64,000 nt of DNA from Selaginella moellendorffii (Eukaryota > Streptophyta > Lycopodiopsida > Selaginellales > Selaginellaceae), in contig NW_003314266.1 of NCBI RefSeq assembly GCF_000143415.4, forward strand, positions 3,098,607 to 3,162,606, written 5' to 3'. The notes under the pieces are model-generated. The model made no database searches and was not told the origin of the DNA. It saw only the letters and a program-made list of their open reading frames with translations. The number at the start of each line of letters is the position of its first letter. Positions within the stretch are counted from its first letter, which is position 1. Positions 1 through 12,957 of the stretch are shown in pieces. Made by a program: the position numbers and the translations under genes.

Positions 1-80
1 CAGGGGCTCAAGATCACGGGCGTTGACTTTGCCGACTTGGTCAACTTAGAGCTGACCGGGAGCCAGCGCAAGATCATGTC

Positions 81-490
81 GAGTTCCATCCCATCGGCAC
101 CAGCGCGTGGGAGAGCGTGCAGCCCAGGTACCATCACTTCAACGAGCTCCTCCTGGTGAATTGCCGGATGAGGATGCAGCACATCCACGGGGACGGGATC
201 ATCGACAGCCAGCCCGCGCAGGCTCTTCTTCCAGAAGATCCTGAGTTTCCGCCCGATGCTGTTCGTGCAATCGGTGCTCCACGCTGATCTGAGCTCGCCT
301 TCTTCATCCAGCGCTTCGAGGGCACTTCTCGGCGAGGATGGGAGCTGGTCGATAAGAGGCACGATGGGCACACGCGGGTGGAGCGGCTGTTGTCTCGCCT
401 GGGGCGCAAGGTTGCGGTTGGTCAAAGAGGTGTGGAGTGGGCACGAGAGCTTCACGTCTTTCTTAAACCTATTTTTGCGTCACGAGAACA
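81..490 (+). pseudogene. Broken coding remnant, family not recognised
   Basis: Reading the frame that starts at position 81 gives a GC-rich, plant-like coding stretch containing phrases such as HFNELLLVNCRMRM, AFFIQRFEGTSRRGWELVD and RVERLLSRLGRKVAVGQR. A single TGA interrupts it near position 274, and the 80 bases before it read sensibly only in a different frame, which suggests a frameshift. The end is lost in the tandem repeat that follows. I read it as the 3' part of a decayed gene cut by the window edge. No family is assigned; an exon with unrecognised introns is the alternative. Confidence 0.3.
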
Positions 491-591
491 ATATACCAAA
501 GGTGGTAACGGGGTACCAAGATCGAGAGAGTGTAAAGACTCTGCTCGCTCGTGAATGCTTCGGCTTCCATGGCGATCATGGAGCGTCAAGG

Positions 592-780
592 CCAGCTCCA
601 AGCACGCTTCTGCTTCCACTTAGATCTCGACAGAGTGTCAAGACCCTGCTCGCTTGTTTCTCACCAGCTCCAAGCACGCTTCGGCTTCCATGCAGACCTC
701 GACAGAGTGTCAAGACCCCGTGTCGCCTGTTCCGCCAGCTCCAAGCACGCTTCAACTTCCATGGCCAGCTGCAACACTTC
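592..780. repeat. Tandem repeat, unit about 72 bp, 2.5 copies
   Basis: A block beginning CCAGCTCCAAGCACGCTTC recurs at 592, 664 and 735. The first two copies continue through CTCGACAGAGTGTCAAGACCC; the third is cut short. A weaker copy precedes it at about 520-590. No gene is assigned. Confidence 0.75.
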
Positions 781-829
781 CTCTAGAGCCCGCTTCAGCT
801 TCCACACCCGTCCTTGAGCTAGCCCGTTT

Positions 830-2123
<1,294 letters not shown>

Positions 2124-2679
2124 ACAGATCCAAGAACAAGTCACCAATTCCAAACTAAGATATACTCTTCACATCTTATGCAACTTGAGAAGCAGGTTGC
2201 AACTGACAAGGTGAAGTGTTCATCAGCCAAGATCACTGCTACAATCAAGCCATAAATCAGCTCACTAACGCCAAGCAAGGAGCACAACAGAGCAAGAAGG
2301 AACAAGGAACCATAAAGAGAAAGAGGACATGATTAACAAATATCAAGCCAAAAATTATTGCCAAGAGAGGCCAAGAGTACTGAAACCAAGAAGAGCTAAG
2401 TAGACCAAGAGCAAGGTGAAGTCTTCTAAAGAGTTGTATGAACAAAATTCAAAAACCCTTTCATTATACATCCATCATGGGCACTATCAAAACAACATAT
2501 TATCTTTTCTGTTACAAATTACAAAGTTGAAAATGTGTATTATTATCCTCACTGTTACATGAAATATCATGCATGAGGATAGTTATAATAATCCATATAT
2601 GTGATTGTTAGGGAAAAACATTATTATTATTATTACACATTAATGTTTACATTTTAAAAATCTTTTTTCTTCTAAAAAT

Positions 2680-3063
2680 TTATTGACATTCCTGAAATTC
2701 CACAGTATGCCCAAAATGTGTGAAACAACCTTTAAAAGACCAATTATACCAATCACCCCAACCTGTAGTGGTATATTTTGCTGTACCAGCAAAAATTATT
2801 ACTTGATACTCATCATAATTCATTTTGAAATTATCAGTTTGTAATATTGGATTAGGATCTACTCTTTCCTTAAAATCATTTTCATGTGTTTTATTGTGTA
2901 TAAATATATTTACCTTTCTTTGATGTTTTGAGCTGTAATAATCTAATTTACACTTCATAACTTTCTCTAAATTTATGTTCCAACAATGACCAAAAGTTTG
3001 AGCAAAATTAATAGTAATAAAATTTAGTATTAATAACATGAAGAGTGGATAATAAAAGCCCAT
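2680..3063 (-). CDS. Possible small secreted cysteine protein
   Basis: An uninterrupted 127-codon frame lies in AT-rich DNA where open frames this long are less expected. The N-terminus has a hydrophobic signal-like run (about residues 2-21, YYPLFMLLILNFITINFAQ). The mature part has four cysteines, in HCW, MKC, KGC and QEC contexts, enough for two disulfides, and the aromatic phrase GWGDWYNWSFKGC. The general plan resembles plant small secreted proteins such as the S1 self-incompatibility-like family, but I could not match a family motif securely. No promoter was recognised. It may be a relic or a chance frame. Confidence 0.35.
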   Translation of the reverse strand: MGFYYPLFMLLILNFITINFAQTFGHCWNINLEKVMKCKLDYYSSKHQRKVNIFIHNKTHENDFKERVDPNPILQTDNFKMNYDEYQVIIFAGTAKYTTTGWGDWYNWSFKGCFTHFGHTVEFQECQ

Positions 3064-3998
3064 AGATTTTACTTAATTTACTATACTTCTAATTATTATA
3101 TATAACAAATAAGTAAATTATAAAAAATTAAAAAGTAAAGGATTTTTTAAAAATACTTTTTATATATCATCTTTACAAAATTTAAAAACATAGAGTAAAA
3201 GTTAATTATAATTTATTTTTTAATAATACTTTAATAAAGTAGTGAATATTATTATTTTAAAAATATTAAATTTAATATTTATTTAGTTACTTTAAATTAT
3301 CTTTATGATCTTATGAATATGTTCTTTTTATTGTTTTATGATTTTCTGAACCGTTCAACCAATAACTTTTCATGAACATATATAAATATTAAGATTGGTA
3401 TTAATTTCATATTAAATAAGTATTAATTCTATTAATACTAAATTAATATTTTATATTGAAAATTAAAGTTTTAAGCTTAGTTTTAAAAAAATTAGACTTT
3501 TTTTTATCTCCTTTCATACTATAAAGAAGTTGATTACACTTTAAATACTTTGTAATAATATTTTAATGTAGGTATTTTATTTATTTATCTGAATTAAGAA
3601 CACAATTACCATATAAATTTTATTTCTTTGGAATTACTAATAAATTTTTTTAAATTACTTAGAAATTATTTTAATATAAGAATGAAAGAATATAATTTAT
3701 TTTCCTTATATTTTTTTTGTATGAGTTTTAAAAAACTTCTATAATGCTCTATTGTTTTTACTATTCTGTAATTAATTTTATAAAAAATAGTATAATTATT
3801 CTATTTCAATACCTAACACAATAATTATTCTTTAACTATAATCATCTTGAACTCAAAACTTATGTAACTTTAAAGGCTATTAATGAATCAAAACTTGGAA
3901 TGGAACATATGGCTTAAAAACCCTAAGTTAACCGGATCATTTTCTTAGAATCTCACCTAACAGGGTGCAATCAAACATTAAGCTTTTTTATTGTTTGT
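3064..3998. other. Very AT-rich stretch, nothing recognised
   Basis: Long A and T runs with no open frame of note. It borders an old solo LTR and may itself be decayed transposon sequence. Confidence 0.5.
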
Positions 3999-4665
3999 TG
4001 TATAGCACACTTGAATTTAGAGTTGAACTCTAAGTTTATTGTGCTATGAAATAAAGGTTTGATACACTTTCAATCTTATGGGCATTAGCTCTCTATATTT
4101 ATAACATGAAGTTTAGGCTTAGACCCAAACCAACCCAAACCAACCAATGGAAACTAAATTAATATTTTAAATAGTTGGCCATGCTTTCAACCACTATCCT
4201 TATTATACATTTGAAACTACATTAGCATATTAATGGCCTAATGTGAGGAGGTGGGTACCTTATTAATTAGCACAATATGGAGTTTGGGTTTAGACCTAGG
4301 TTGGATGTATAACAAGGAGTGACATAGAGTTAAATTAATATTTTAGGTGGTTGGTCATGCTTCAACCACTATAATAGACATGGTAAATTATCACATAACA
4401 ATATTGACTCAAAATCATAGGGGTTTTCAACACTAACAAATGCAAGTTAATAAGTAAATTTCTTTAGCCAGGTCAAATATGTTTAACTAATAGTATTTAG
4501 GAATTATGTCATTATACTCACGATGACTAGTTTCTCAACTAACTTAAGTGGAGACCATGAAAAAAATTAACAATACCAACATTCTGCCATTGTGGTAATA
4601 AAGAGAGAATGTCCATAAGATTAACTTACAAATATCTTTTGATATTCAAACTTACATATGCAACA
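3999..4665 (-). mobile_element. Ancient solo LTR of the chromovirus family at 46-54 kb
   Basis: The segment lines up end to end with the LTR at 46,477-47,399. It starts TGTATAGCACACTTGAA (intact copy TGTAGCGCACTTGAA) and has the counterpart of GCTTGGGCTTAGACCCAAG near 4,110 and again near 4,285. It ends in the counterpart of AAGTCACATTCGCGACA. Most differences are C-to-T or G-to-A, as expected of long-methylated repeats. No internal region is attached and the flanking pentamers no longer match. Orientation is that of an element coding on the minus strand. Confidence 0.75.
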
Positions 4666-7600
4666 TGCTACCAAGATCCTAAACTACCACAATAGTCTAA
4701 TGACCAATCTTAGCTTTCATGCCCTGGAATAAATCCAATTCTAGTGCCATCTCCTTCCTCCTCTGCTGTGAGTCTTGATGGATCAAAACCCAAGATGTAC
4801 ACTGTGGTATAATCAGTGTTTTTTTATGTATATTCTTATTGTATAGTGATTTGCAGATGAATTATAATATATGGTAAGCAATGTGTATGCTACATCCAAG
4901 CCATATCTCATGAGAGAGAACAACAAGATCACAAGTGTCACTTGTACTGTCTCAGAAGGTGTAATGAACAAATTTGTCACTCAAGCCATGTGACATGGAA
5001 TACTTGACACATAAGTTTAGCAATGCTTCCTGATCTCTCACGGACACAGCCCAATTGCTCTCTACTTGCTACTAGTAGCCTCATGACACAAAACAAGCAG
5101 CACATCTGACCAAGCCTTTTAGCACACTGCAGATGCCAACACAGGATGTTCTACTCCAAGTAGAACACACTGATAGAAACACATTTGTTATTTAAACAAA
5201 AGAACCCATAGTGAGTTCATATGCTTTTAAGCCCAAGAAATGCTATCTGGGGTGAGGCCCAGCATAACCCTCACTCCCATTGCTTTCCAGGATCTTATAC
5301 CTCACAAGCCCTAATCCACCATCTCTGATCTTATAAACATAATGGGTTCAGCTGGTTGATCAATATGCTCAATTGAAAGGGCAATGATTGCAAGTTGACT
5401 GCTGCAGCAATTTCCTGTGGCTCAAGAGTGGCATTGATTTGCTTTGTGGCATTGATTGCTAGAAATTTTACCTTGGACAAAGTGGAAAGCTTGATAATAT
5501 TACAATCCAAGGTGGCAAAGTTCGTATCTAGTTGTGTGTGCCTGGTTTGGCAATGCGAGGCCTGCCTTGGCAACGACTTCGTCACGTTTGGAAGAACAAG
5601 TGGCCTCTGGTTCTCCCTTGTTCTTGCTTTGAATGCTCTTGCTTGGTTTAAGCTTGAGCTTGCCATCATGCATTAGCTGGAGGCAAGCTTCGAATCGAGC
5701 TAGTGCTGGCATTAGATCTGTGAAGTAAACACATGCAAGATCAAGCATGTGAAATCCATCCAGGAAAAAAACAAGTAAAAACCTCTATGGTTTGGTGAAG
5801 TTGCTACCGGGTTGTTGAGGTGACAAAGCATTCTACAGTGCTGAATGGCGACACCAACAAATTTTGAATGATCAACATTTGGAGCGAAATCAGCAACAGT
5901 GAAGAACCATGGCATGGGGCATGTTTTCGAGTATGAGATTGTCCTGCATGCCACTGACATTTCGAAAGAGCTTGTTTCTTCAAAGGCAGCACTAGCAGGT
6001 CATGTGGCCACTAACAGCCCTGGGTGATATTGGGAGAGCTCTATGCAAGGCTTAAGAAGGTTTTGTCTATGTTGTTCGGGGAACAACTGGGCATGAGGAA
6101 ATCAATTGGAGAGTGGATGAGCTGGAGAGTAGGAAAAGGCAATGCTAACACTGTCTTTTGAAATGTGTAGTTGTCTACATATTGTTTGATAAAAAGTCTT
6201 TGGCCCAGGTGCTTGATCTTGGGGATCTTGGGCAGCCCAAGGGATCTCGCCTTTGTTACCAAGATCAAGTGCCATGAGCCTGAGAGTGGGAATTCCTGGG
6301 ATGGGCGGCTGTACGGCCGATAAGACAAATTTTTCCAAAATTCAATGTTTGAAAGGTAAGGTATAAATATTGATAAAATATAATACACTAAAACATTAAG
6401 AGAAGCAATGATAGCCCTTCAAATTAAAATGAAATCTAGCTCATTCAAAATGAAAGGTGGCAACTTCTCATTGAGACTCTACCTTTCAGCTCCAAAATAG
6501 GACTTTTAGTTAGATGGCTTTTTCCGGTCCCACGAGCTCTAGGCCACGCATGCGAGCTTGGAGCAGTAGCAAGGATGCTCCAACTGTGCTTGGAGATAGG
6601 GAGTTTTGGAAATCAGAAATCGTGGTGCCAGTTACTCTAGTGCTGGATCCGAGAACACCAGGACCTGAGGGTTGCAGCACACAGTGGCAGTGAAAGAAAA
6701 ACCACACCAAGGCCCCAAAGTGCAAGCAAGCCACCATGTTGAAGTTTGCTTGCCTACTGAGAGTAACGATCTCACTACTAGTTGTGCGACTACTGCTCTA
6801 CGTGATCTATTTGCCCACTGTCAAAAGATCGGCTGGAAAGAATTGCTGGAGGTCAAATTCTAGCTAAGTGAAGGCACGCTGTGTGCTTCATGGAGAACTA
6901 AGGTTGTGTGCGCAAGTTGTGAATGTGGCTTAATTTCTTTAATGAAAAAGGACTATAAAATCAATTGAACCAAAAATGGAAGAGGAAAGGAATTTTTAGC
7001 ATGTCTCTCAAATCTATGTTCTTGATGTTCTTGAGGGACTTTTTTGTTGTAGGACTATTAGGCAGGAAGCATCTTACTCTCACTTAGGGTTATGTGCCTC
7101 TGGTTTGGGTCTACTATAGTTTTTCTCTTTTGAGTCTTCAGGTTTTTCTTTGCATGCAAAAACAAGAATTGAGTATTATCAGGAAGTCATCTTCTAATTT
7201 TTCCTTGGATGCCGATGCTACTTGCATGAAGATATTATATATATTCAATTTTTTTATTTACTTTAGAAAAAGGGGCCCAGAATATCCAATATCCTTCAAT
7301 CTAACGGCTCTCTAATTCATTTATAATCAATAATACTTAAGAGGTATAATGAAATATTCGTGATTGTTTTTCAAACCAAATTAGGGTTCCTTGAGCTCTC
7401 CTTAGCATTCTCGACCAATTCAGCAATCAATGATCATTTGAAGCAGGAAATGATAAATCACAAGGCAGATATTAGCAACCACACAGTCAAAGGGCTCCCC
7501 TTTTAGGTGGTGATGAGAGTGGCTTCTGAGCTACCAATAAATCATCAATGAGGAACTTTGGTCTTCTTTTTATTATATGGCTGCTCAAAACACGTAATTG

Positions 7601-8264
7601 GATTGTTTTATTTTTTCTTATGTGTTAATCCAGACATGCATTCTAAACCTAATATCTACCACTAAAACAACATTCTTTAAATACTACTAAGTGATAGTGA
7701 CCATCTGTTAAACATTAAATTCAATTTGAAGCTTCCAATTTATAATAATTTCAACATTATAAATGCATAATTTTTTAAAAAAAATTAATAAAAATACTTC
7801 CCTTTATTTCCCATGACAAGTGACATCACTTTTATATCTAAGATCACTCAAAATATCATGACCTAACATCACTTACCATAAACAAGAAGTAGATTTTAAT
7901 GTTCTCGTGTTCCATACTTTCGTACTTCACTCTCTTTTATGTCATCAGTGGCACATTGTCAAAGTCAACTTTGCTCTTCACAATGAACTTAATCATTTGA
8001 GCATACAAAAACTTCCTCATGGATAACTGCTCGTAGAAGGCTTTGGCTCTGAAGGCAAGCTCGAAAGGGCTGTTCTTGGGCTCCACAGGGCTTGGTAACG
8101 TGCACATCGCAAAGGGTGTAAGAACCAAGTTGCGCTAAAGCTTCAGACCATACATAAGAAGTACATCGTGGCCAAATCCTTGCCTTTTGCCTTGAGCACG
8201 TATATGCTTTTGATTTGAGGGGGAAACCACCAAATCTGGGCCGTCAAAGCTCCCAAAAACTCCA
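4666..8264. other. Gene-poor stretch with unassigned open frames
   Basis: Between about 5,330 and 6,740 several minus-strand frames of 60-115 codons overlap, with phrases such as PPIPGIPTLRLMALDLGNKG and VYFTDLMPALARFEACLQL. They could be eroded exons, but I could not join them with consistent splice sites or name a family. A minus-strand frame at 7,937-8,128 is likewise unassigned. The remainder (6,900-7,900) is AT-rich with no recognised feature. Confidence 0.35.
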
Positions 8265-9633
8265 ATGGAGGTGTTCTTGGTGATACTCGCGGCTTCCATC
8301 GTATCCTCCACAGCGAGGGCTTTTTCGTCTTCTCCTCGATCACCACCTTTGCAGCACTGTCCAAGCGCAGTCTTCTGGTTTGGAGATTCTTTCGCAGACA
8401 CTGGAAACGCCCAAGCGGCATCTCCATTCATTAGCGCGGCCGAGTATCTACCATATGGAATGACACACTTTGGAAAGCCTTCGAATCGATATTCTGATGG
8501 TCGCCTGGTGACTGATTTCTTCGGTAAGAACTAGAGCTTTTTCCTGTTCTTGCCATTGCTGATACTTAGTTCTTCCTTCCCAATCTCTTCTTTGGCAGCT
8601 CAAGCTTTCCGGCACAAGAGCTCGCCCGGTCCTATACTCCAGAGCCTCAACTCAAACTACGAGCACGGGATCGTCTTTGCGGTGTCTGGAGCCACGGCTT
8701 TGAACACGAGTTACGTCGTCCCATTCTATCTCCCTGTCCAAGTCGATCAATACCTTCGCTTCGTCAAGGATGCGTATGGAAAGCCTCACCATCACCATGG
8801 TAGGATCCTGTTCTCTCGAGCTTGGTTTCATCTTTCCATCTCTGCCAGATAGAAAAACCAAGCTTCCTCGAAAACTTCGCAGTGTACTACACGTCGTCGT
8901 TGTCGGCACCAATGATATCTTCGGTGCTTACATCCGGAAGCTAATGGACCCCGGCAACGTAACAGTGGTGATCGTTCCACAGGTCGTCCAAGCGATTTCT
9001 CACGCTATCCAGGTACGTCTTTCCTTTGACACCACAAAAAGCTCTTGACTCCCTCGGATGATAACAGACACTGTCCGATAGCGGTGCGAGCCAAATCCTG
9101 GTCCTGAATTCTTTCCCTCACGGATGCATGCCTTTGATACTTAGCGTGTTTGGAGACCTGCCCAAGGACTCGCGAGGATGCCTGTCACCTCTTAACGAAG
9201 TTGCCGAGGCCTTCAATCGCTCCCTCTACAAGCTTGTCCAGGATTTGAGTTCCAAGCTCAAGAACACCCTCCTCCTCTATGCTGATGCCTTCAAGTTCAC
9301 TCTAGACGTAATGGACAGGCCCACCGACTTTGGTACGTTTCTCTGTCACTTCGAGCAAGTCTAAGATGATCACGTCGAGCAGGCTTTAGAAACGAAACCA
9401 AGACCTCGGCTTGCTGTGGAACTGGCGGGGCTTACAACTTCAACTCAACCAAGCTCTGTGGCAAAGACTTCCAACCCGAGAGCACCACTCTGAAGCCGTC
9501 CGAGTTCGTCAGCTGGGATGGCATCCACTTTACCGAAGCTTTCTACGAGCACCTGTCCAAGGCCCTGCTCACTGGGAAGTACCTGGATCCCCCTCTCGAC
9601 TTCTCGGAGGTTTGCAAACTTGGCAACGTGTAG
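8265..9633 (+). CDS. GDSL-type esterase/lipase, five exons
   Basis: Exons 8265-8523, 8599-8799, 8849-9012, 9068-9332 and 9383-9633 join in phase with GT-AG introns of 50-75 nt and give 379 residues, close to the usual 350-390 of plant GDSL enzymes. A signal peptide (residues 1-19, MEVFLVILAASIVSSTARA) points to secretion. Block I is FWFGDSFADTGNA with the nucleophilic Ser. Block III is VVVGTNDIFG, with the oxyanion Asn. Block V is SWDGIHFTEAFY, with the catalytic Asp and His. The family hydrolyses ester or acyl substrates in the cell wall or cuticle; the substrate cannot be read from sequence. The block II glycine region is less clear. The start was chosen because it directly precedes the signal peptide. 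It appears intact. Confidence 0.86.
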
Positions 9634-9963
9634 CTCAGCTCAGCCGGAGAAATAAGTTACGCTCTCTTCTTTTTCATGTTCCGCCACTTGTCCTTGAGAT
9701 CTTGGCCTGTTCTACTGGGATGAAACTTTCCCATGCCGAATTGAAGTATCGTTGTCCACCTGGAGCCGTACTGCTGATAGCCTTTCTGGAAACAGTATCA
9801 AACGTTACAAAGAATAAATATCTCATCGTTTTGAATACCCTGAGTGTTTCTTCTTCCAGTGAGTTCCATACCATCTTCTTGCGACGGACATTAGGAATCG
9901 ATGCTCTTCCACTGCACGAAGCATGTTAAAGAATAGGAAAAAAAAGTGAAGCGAAAGCATAGT
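9634..9963. other. Convergent 3' intergenic region
   Basis: Separates the GDSL gene from the convergent PHD gene. An AATAAA-like polyadenylation signal for the esterase lies near 9,812 (AAGAATAAATATC). Confidence 0.45.
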
Positions 9964-11784
9964 TTACTTGGAATTCGTTTTTCGTGGATAATCACTGTCG
10001 TCATCGTCCTCGTCATCTTCTTCATCCGAGCTGCTGCTTCTCGCACGGTGTTTCCGTGCGTGAGCTTCATCTTTCGAGCCCGACGGTTCCTCAACTTTGA
10101 GTTGAACTTGATGTTCCACCAGTTTCTCCTTTTCCTTGTCTTCTACTTGCTTAAGTACTTGGTACGATGCTGTCAAGCTTTCAAGCTCTTCTTTAGCCCG
10201 GTCAGCTTCTAACTGTGCCTTGGCAAGCTTTTCCATGGCTTTCTTGTACACACACTTCGGACAGGACCAGCGTTCTCCTTCACGAATCTGCTCTCTTGCC
10301 ATGCACTTTGGATGAAGAGCAATCGGGCAGTCGTCACAGCGGACTAGTTTGCCTCGCAGCTCGCACATGTAGCATTTGTCCGAGTCTTTAGCGCGACCGT
10401 CTTCAATGTTCTTCTCTCCTGTCTCCAAACTTTCACGACCATTCTTGTCGACTGTTTTCGGGCCCTCAGGATCATCTTCATCCACTGCCTTCGAGCCTTC
10501 ACGGCCATCCTCGTCTTCTTCAAGGCCATTTTCAGCAGGCCTACCTTTCTCGACCACCTTTGAGCCCTCTCGGTCATCGTCCGAGTCCAAGTTTATAACT
10601 TCTACCTCATGCATCCCCTTTCTTTGTTTGAGCTTCGGCTTAACGTCTGAAAGGGATAGTTCATCGTCGTCCTCAATTAGCATCCTCCTCTTCGACCTGC
10701 GTGTGCTGACATTCCCACTGTGAATGATCTTAGGAGCTTCGAAAGGCTGCTTTTCTGGCGGAGCCGACGGTGTAGCGTGATTCTCTGTCCCCCTTTCCTC
10801 CACACTGTTCTTCTCACCTTCGCAACTCCCTTCCTGAAATTTTGCGTGCTTTTCTGGCACTGGCGGAGCCGAGGGTGCAGCGCGATCCTCTGTCCCATTT
10901 TTCTCCACACTATTCTTCTCACCTTCACAACTCACTTCCTGAAAGTTTACAGGTTGCAGCTCCAAGAGATGATAAAAAGAAAAGACTTACATCGATGCTT
11001 CCTCTTCGTGGGGGAGATTTGAATGCCTTGTCCGGGGATCCGTCAATCACCACTGTGGTGTCCTCACTCCCGACGGACATATGCCTCGGAGACAAACGTT
11101 CCGGTGGTACCCCATCGTTTTGCTCGTTTTCTTCGTCGACTGGAGGCATGCCTCTTTGCTGCTGCTGCTGCTGCTTCTCCAACGACCTTGCTACAGGCGG
11201 GTAAAGCCCATTCGTATAGTCATCAGCAATCTATGGAGGAGAAAGATAAGAAAAGGATCCCAAAGTTTGCTAAGAACATCCCAAGAATTCACGAAGCCAA
11301 AAAATCACCTTGTCTAGAACAGGAGCTTCCAAGCCTTGCCTTTTCCTTTGGACGAACCGGAACAACTCGGTCCTGGAATTGGCATCACCAATCTAGGTAG
11401 AAACGAGCGTGAGCTTTGGGAGGAAGAACGAAAACAAAAAGAAGAAATGAAGGAACGAACGAAAAAAAAAAATCACTTGCCAGTTGAAGCATGCCGCTAA
11501 CTTCTTCGTCGGGGGACGCCAGCGCCAAGATAAGCTCCTCTGCGCCGCAATCTCGATCCAAAATCTCTTCCGAGACTAGCATCTCTTGGAGCTGCCGCAG
11601 CGCCAGGCCCTTGCACAGCGATGGAATCGCGGCAGCATTGGGAACGTACACTGCGAGCTCTAGAATCCGAGAGCGTGAGCGACGCGAGAAAGAAGATCGC
11701 GCAGTGATTACCTCGCAGCGTCTCGGTGGAGACATCGGGCTGCCGCGCGAGTTTGTCCAGTATCCATTCCCAAGGAAGCGCCAT
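9964..11784 (-). CDS. PHD-finger protein, probable chromatin reader, five exons
   Basis: Exons on the minus strand are 11784-11712, 11659-11481, 11392-11309, 11230-10991 and 10938-9964, joining in phase to 516 residues. The second intron only works with a GC donor (GCAAGT at 11,480). The N-terminal helical region (MALPWEWILDKLARQ...) is followed by a short Gln run, two copies of a CEGEKNSVE-type repeat, and a long acidic stretch with HEVEVINLDSDDD. A C4HC3 PHD finger follows (CYMCELRGKLVRCDDC to ERWSCPKC), then a coiled coil and a Ser/Asp-rich tail. PHD fingers bind histone H3 tails, so a nuclear chromatin role is inferred. It is divergent from PNO1 across 38 bp. The orthologue is not identified. 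Confidence 0.8.
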
Positions 11785-11822
11785 TTACCCTAAAATTCAT
11801 TTGCCCAAGTTTTAGGGTTCTT
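11785..11822. promoter_or_regulatory. 38-bp divergent promoter/leader with mirrored telo-boxes
   Basis: The two start codons face away from each other with only 38 bp between. ACCCTAAAA (from 11,787) and TTTTAGGGTT (to 11,819) form an inverted pair, so each gene reads TTTTAGGGT, a few bases, then ATGGCG. Telo-boxes (AAACCCTAA) are known in plant promoters and leaders of ribosome-biogenesis and translation genes. Confidence 0.6.
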
Positions 11823-12745
11823 ATGGCGGCGATGGCGATGGAGGTGGATGCTGCCCCGGCGCCAGCGGCTGGAGAGCCGGATCTACCTCCAATGAAGGTG
11901 AAATTCGAGCCGCTATCAGCTCACGAGATGCAGGGAGGGAAGGTCCAGTTTAGAAGAATTGCGGTTCCTTCGCACAGGTACACGCCACTCAAGAAGCACT
12001 GGCTAGACATTTACACGCCCGTGGTGGAGCAGATGAAAATCGACCTTCGGATGAATCTTAAGGTAAGCGCATTCTCTCCTTTAGGAAGATTTGCTTCATT
12101 GCTTGCAAAGAGTTTCCTTGGAACTTGTTTTGATCGGTCGATAGTTTTTTCTTTCTTTGGCCTTCTTTTCGGTGCCCGAGTGGATTGCTTCTAGTGCTTC
12201 ATTGCTTGTTTCTTTGCAAACCATTTCCATATCGTTCGTGTCCGAGTGGATTGCGGCTTCGATTTTTTACTAGACAAGAAGATGAGATTTGAAAGAACTC
12301 TCCGATGTTTTCTCTTTTGCAGACTCGCAAAGTGGAACTCAAGACGAAGAGAGACACTCCAGACACAAGTGCCCTCCAAAAGAGCGCCGATTTCATCCAC
12401 GCTTTCCTCCTGGGCTTCGACATCGCCGACGCCATCGCGCTCCTCCGCCTCGACGACTTATACGTGGACTCGTTCGAGGTCAAGGACGTAAAGTCGCTCA
12501 AAGGCGACCACCTTTCGCGAGCAATCGGCAGGCTCTCCGGCAAAGGCGGCAAGACAAAGTTCGCCATCGAGAACTCGACACGAACAAGAATAGTCATCGC
12601 TGACTCGAGAATTCACATCCTGGGAGCGTTTGCCAACATCAGAATCGCCAGAGACGCGCTGTGCAGTCTCATTTTGGGATCCCCGGCAGGCAAAGTCTAC
12701 TCCCGGCTTAGAACTATAGGGAACCGGCTGGCCGAGAGAAGCTAG
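11823..12745 (+). CDS. PNO1: PNO1/DIM2 pre-rRNA processing factor
   Basis: Two exons, 11823-12062 and 12323-12745, with a phase-0 intron of 260 nt, give 220 residues, slightly under the usual 230-270. After an acidic, Ala/Pro-rich N-terminus come the conserved FRRIAVPSHRYTPLKKHWLDIY and the helix-rich KH-like half with GFDIADAIALLRLDDLYVDSFEV. The C-terminal KH domain has GRLSGKGGKTKFAIENSTRTRI and a final RIARDALCSLILGSPAGKVY. PNO1 binds the 3' end of 18S pre-rRNA with NOB1 in the pre-40S particle, in the nucleolus and cytoplasm. The telo-box upstream fits a ribosome-biogenesis gene. It appears intact. Confidence 0.93.
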
Positions 12746-12957
12746 AACGCACAGCCAGGTCTTACCGAGCTCAAATTCAGGGAAAAAGGAGAGAGAAGCT
12801 CTGGTACGTAGCTACCATTTCAATGCATGCTTCTTGCGTTTGTTTTCGTGTTCTTTTTTTCTCGTAACGTCTTTTGCTCATAACACGTACGCTGCATGAT
12901 CGTGGCTTGAGCTATTTAATCTCCTTTTCCAGCAAGCTTCTCGCGAAAAGAAAAACA

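Noticed and set aside
5331-6737. A multi-exon minus-strand gene
   Set aside because: Gene-like frames are present, but no consistent splice phases or family motif could be established.
8143-8431. Minus-strand frames over the first exon of the GDSL gene
   Set aside because: Antisense to a well supported exon with signal peptide and GDS block.
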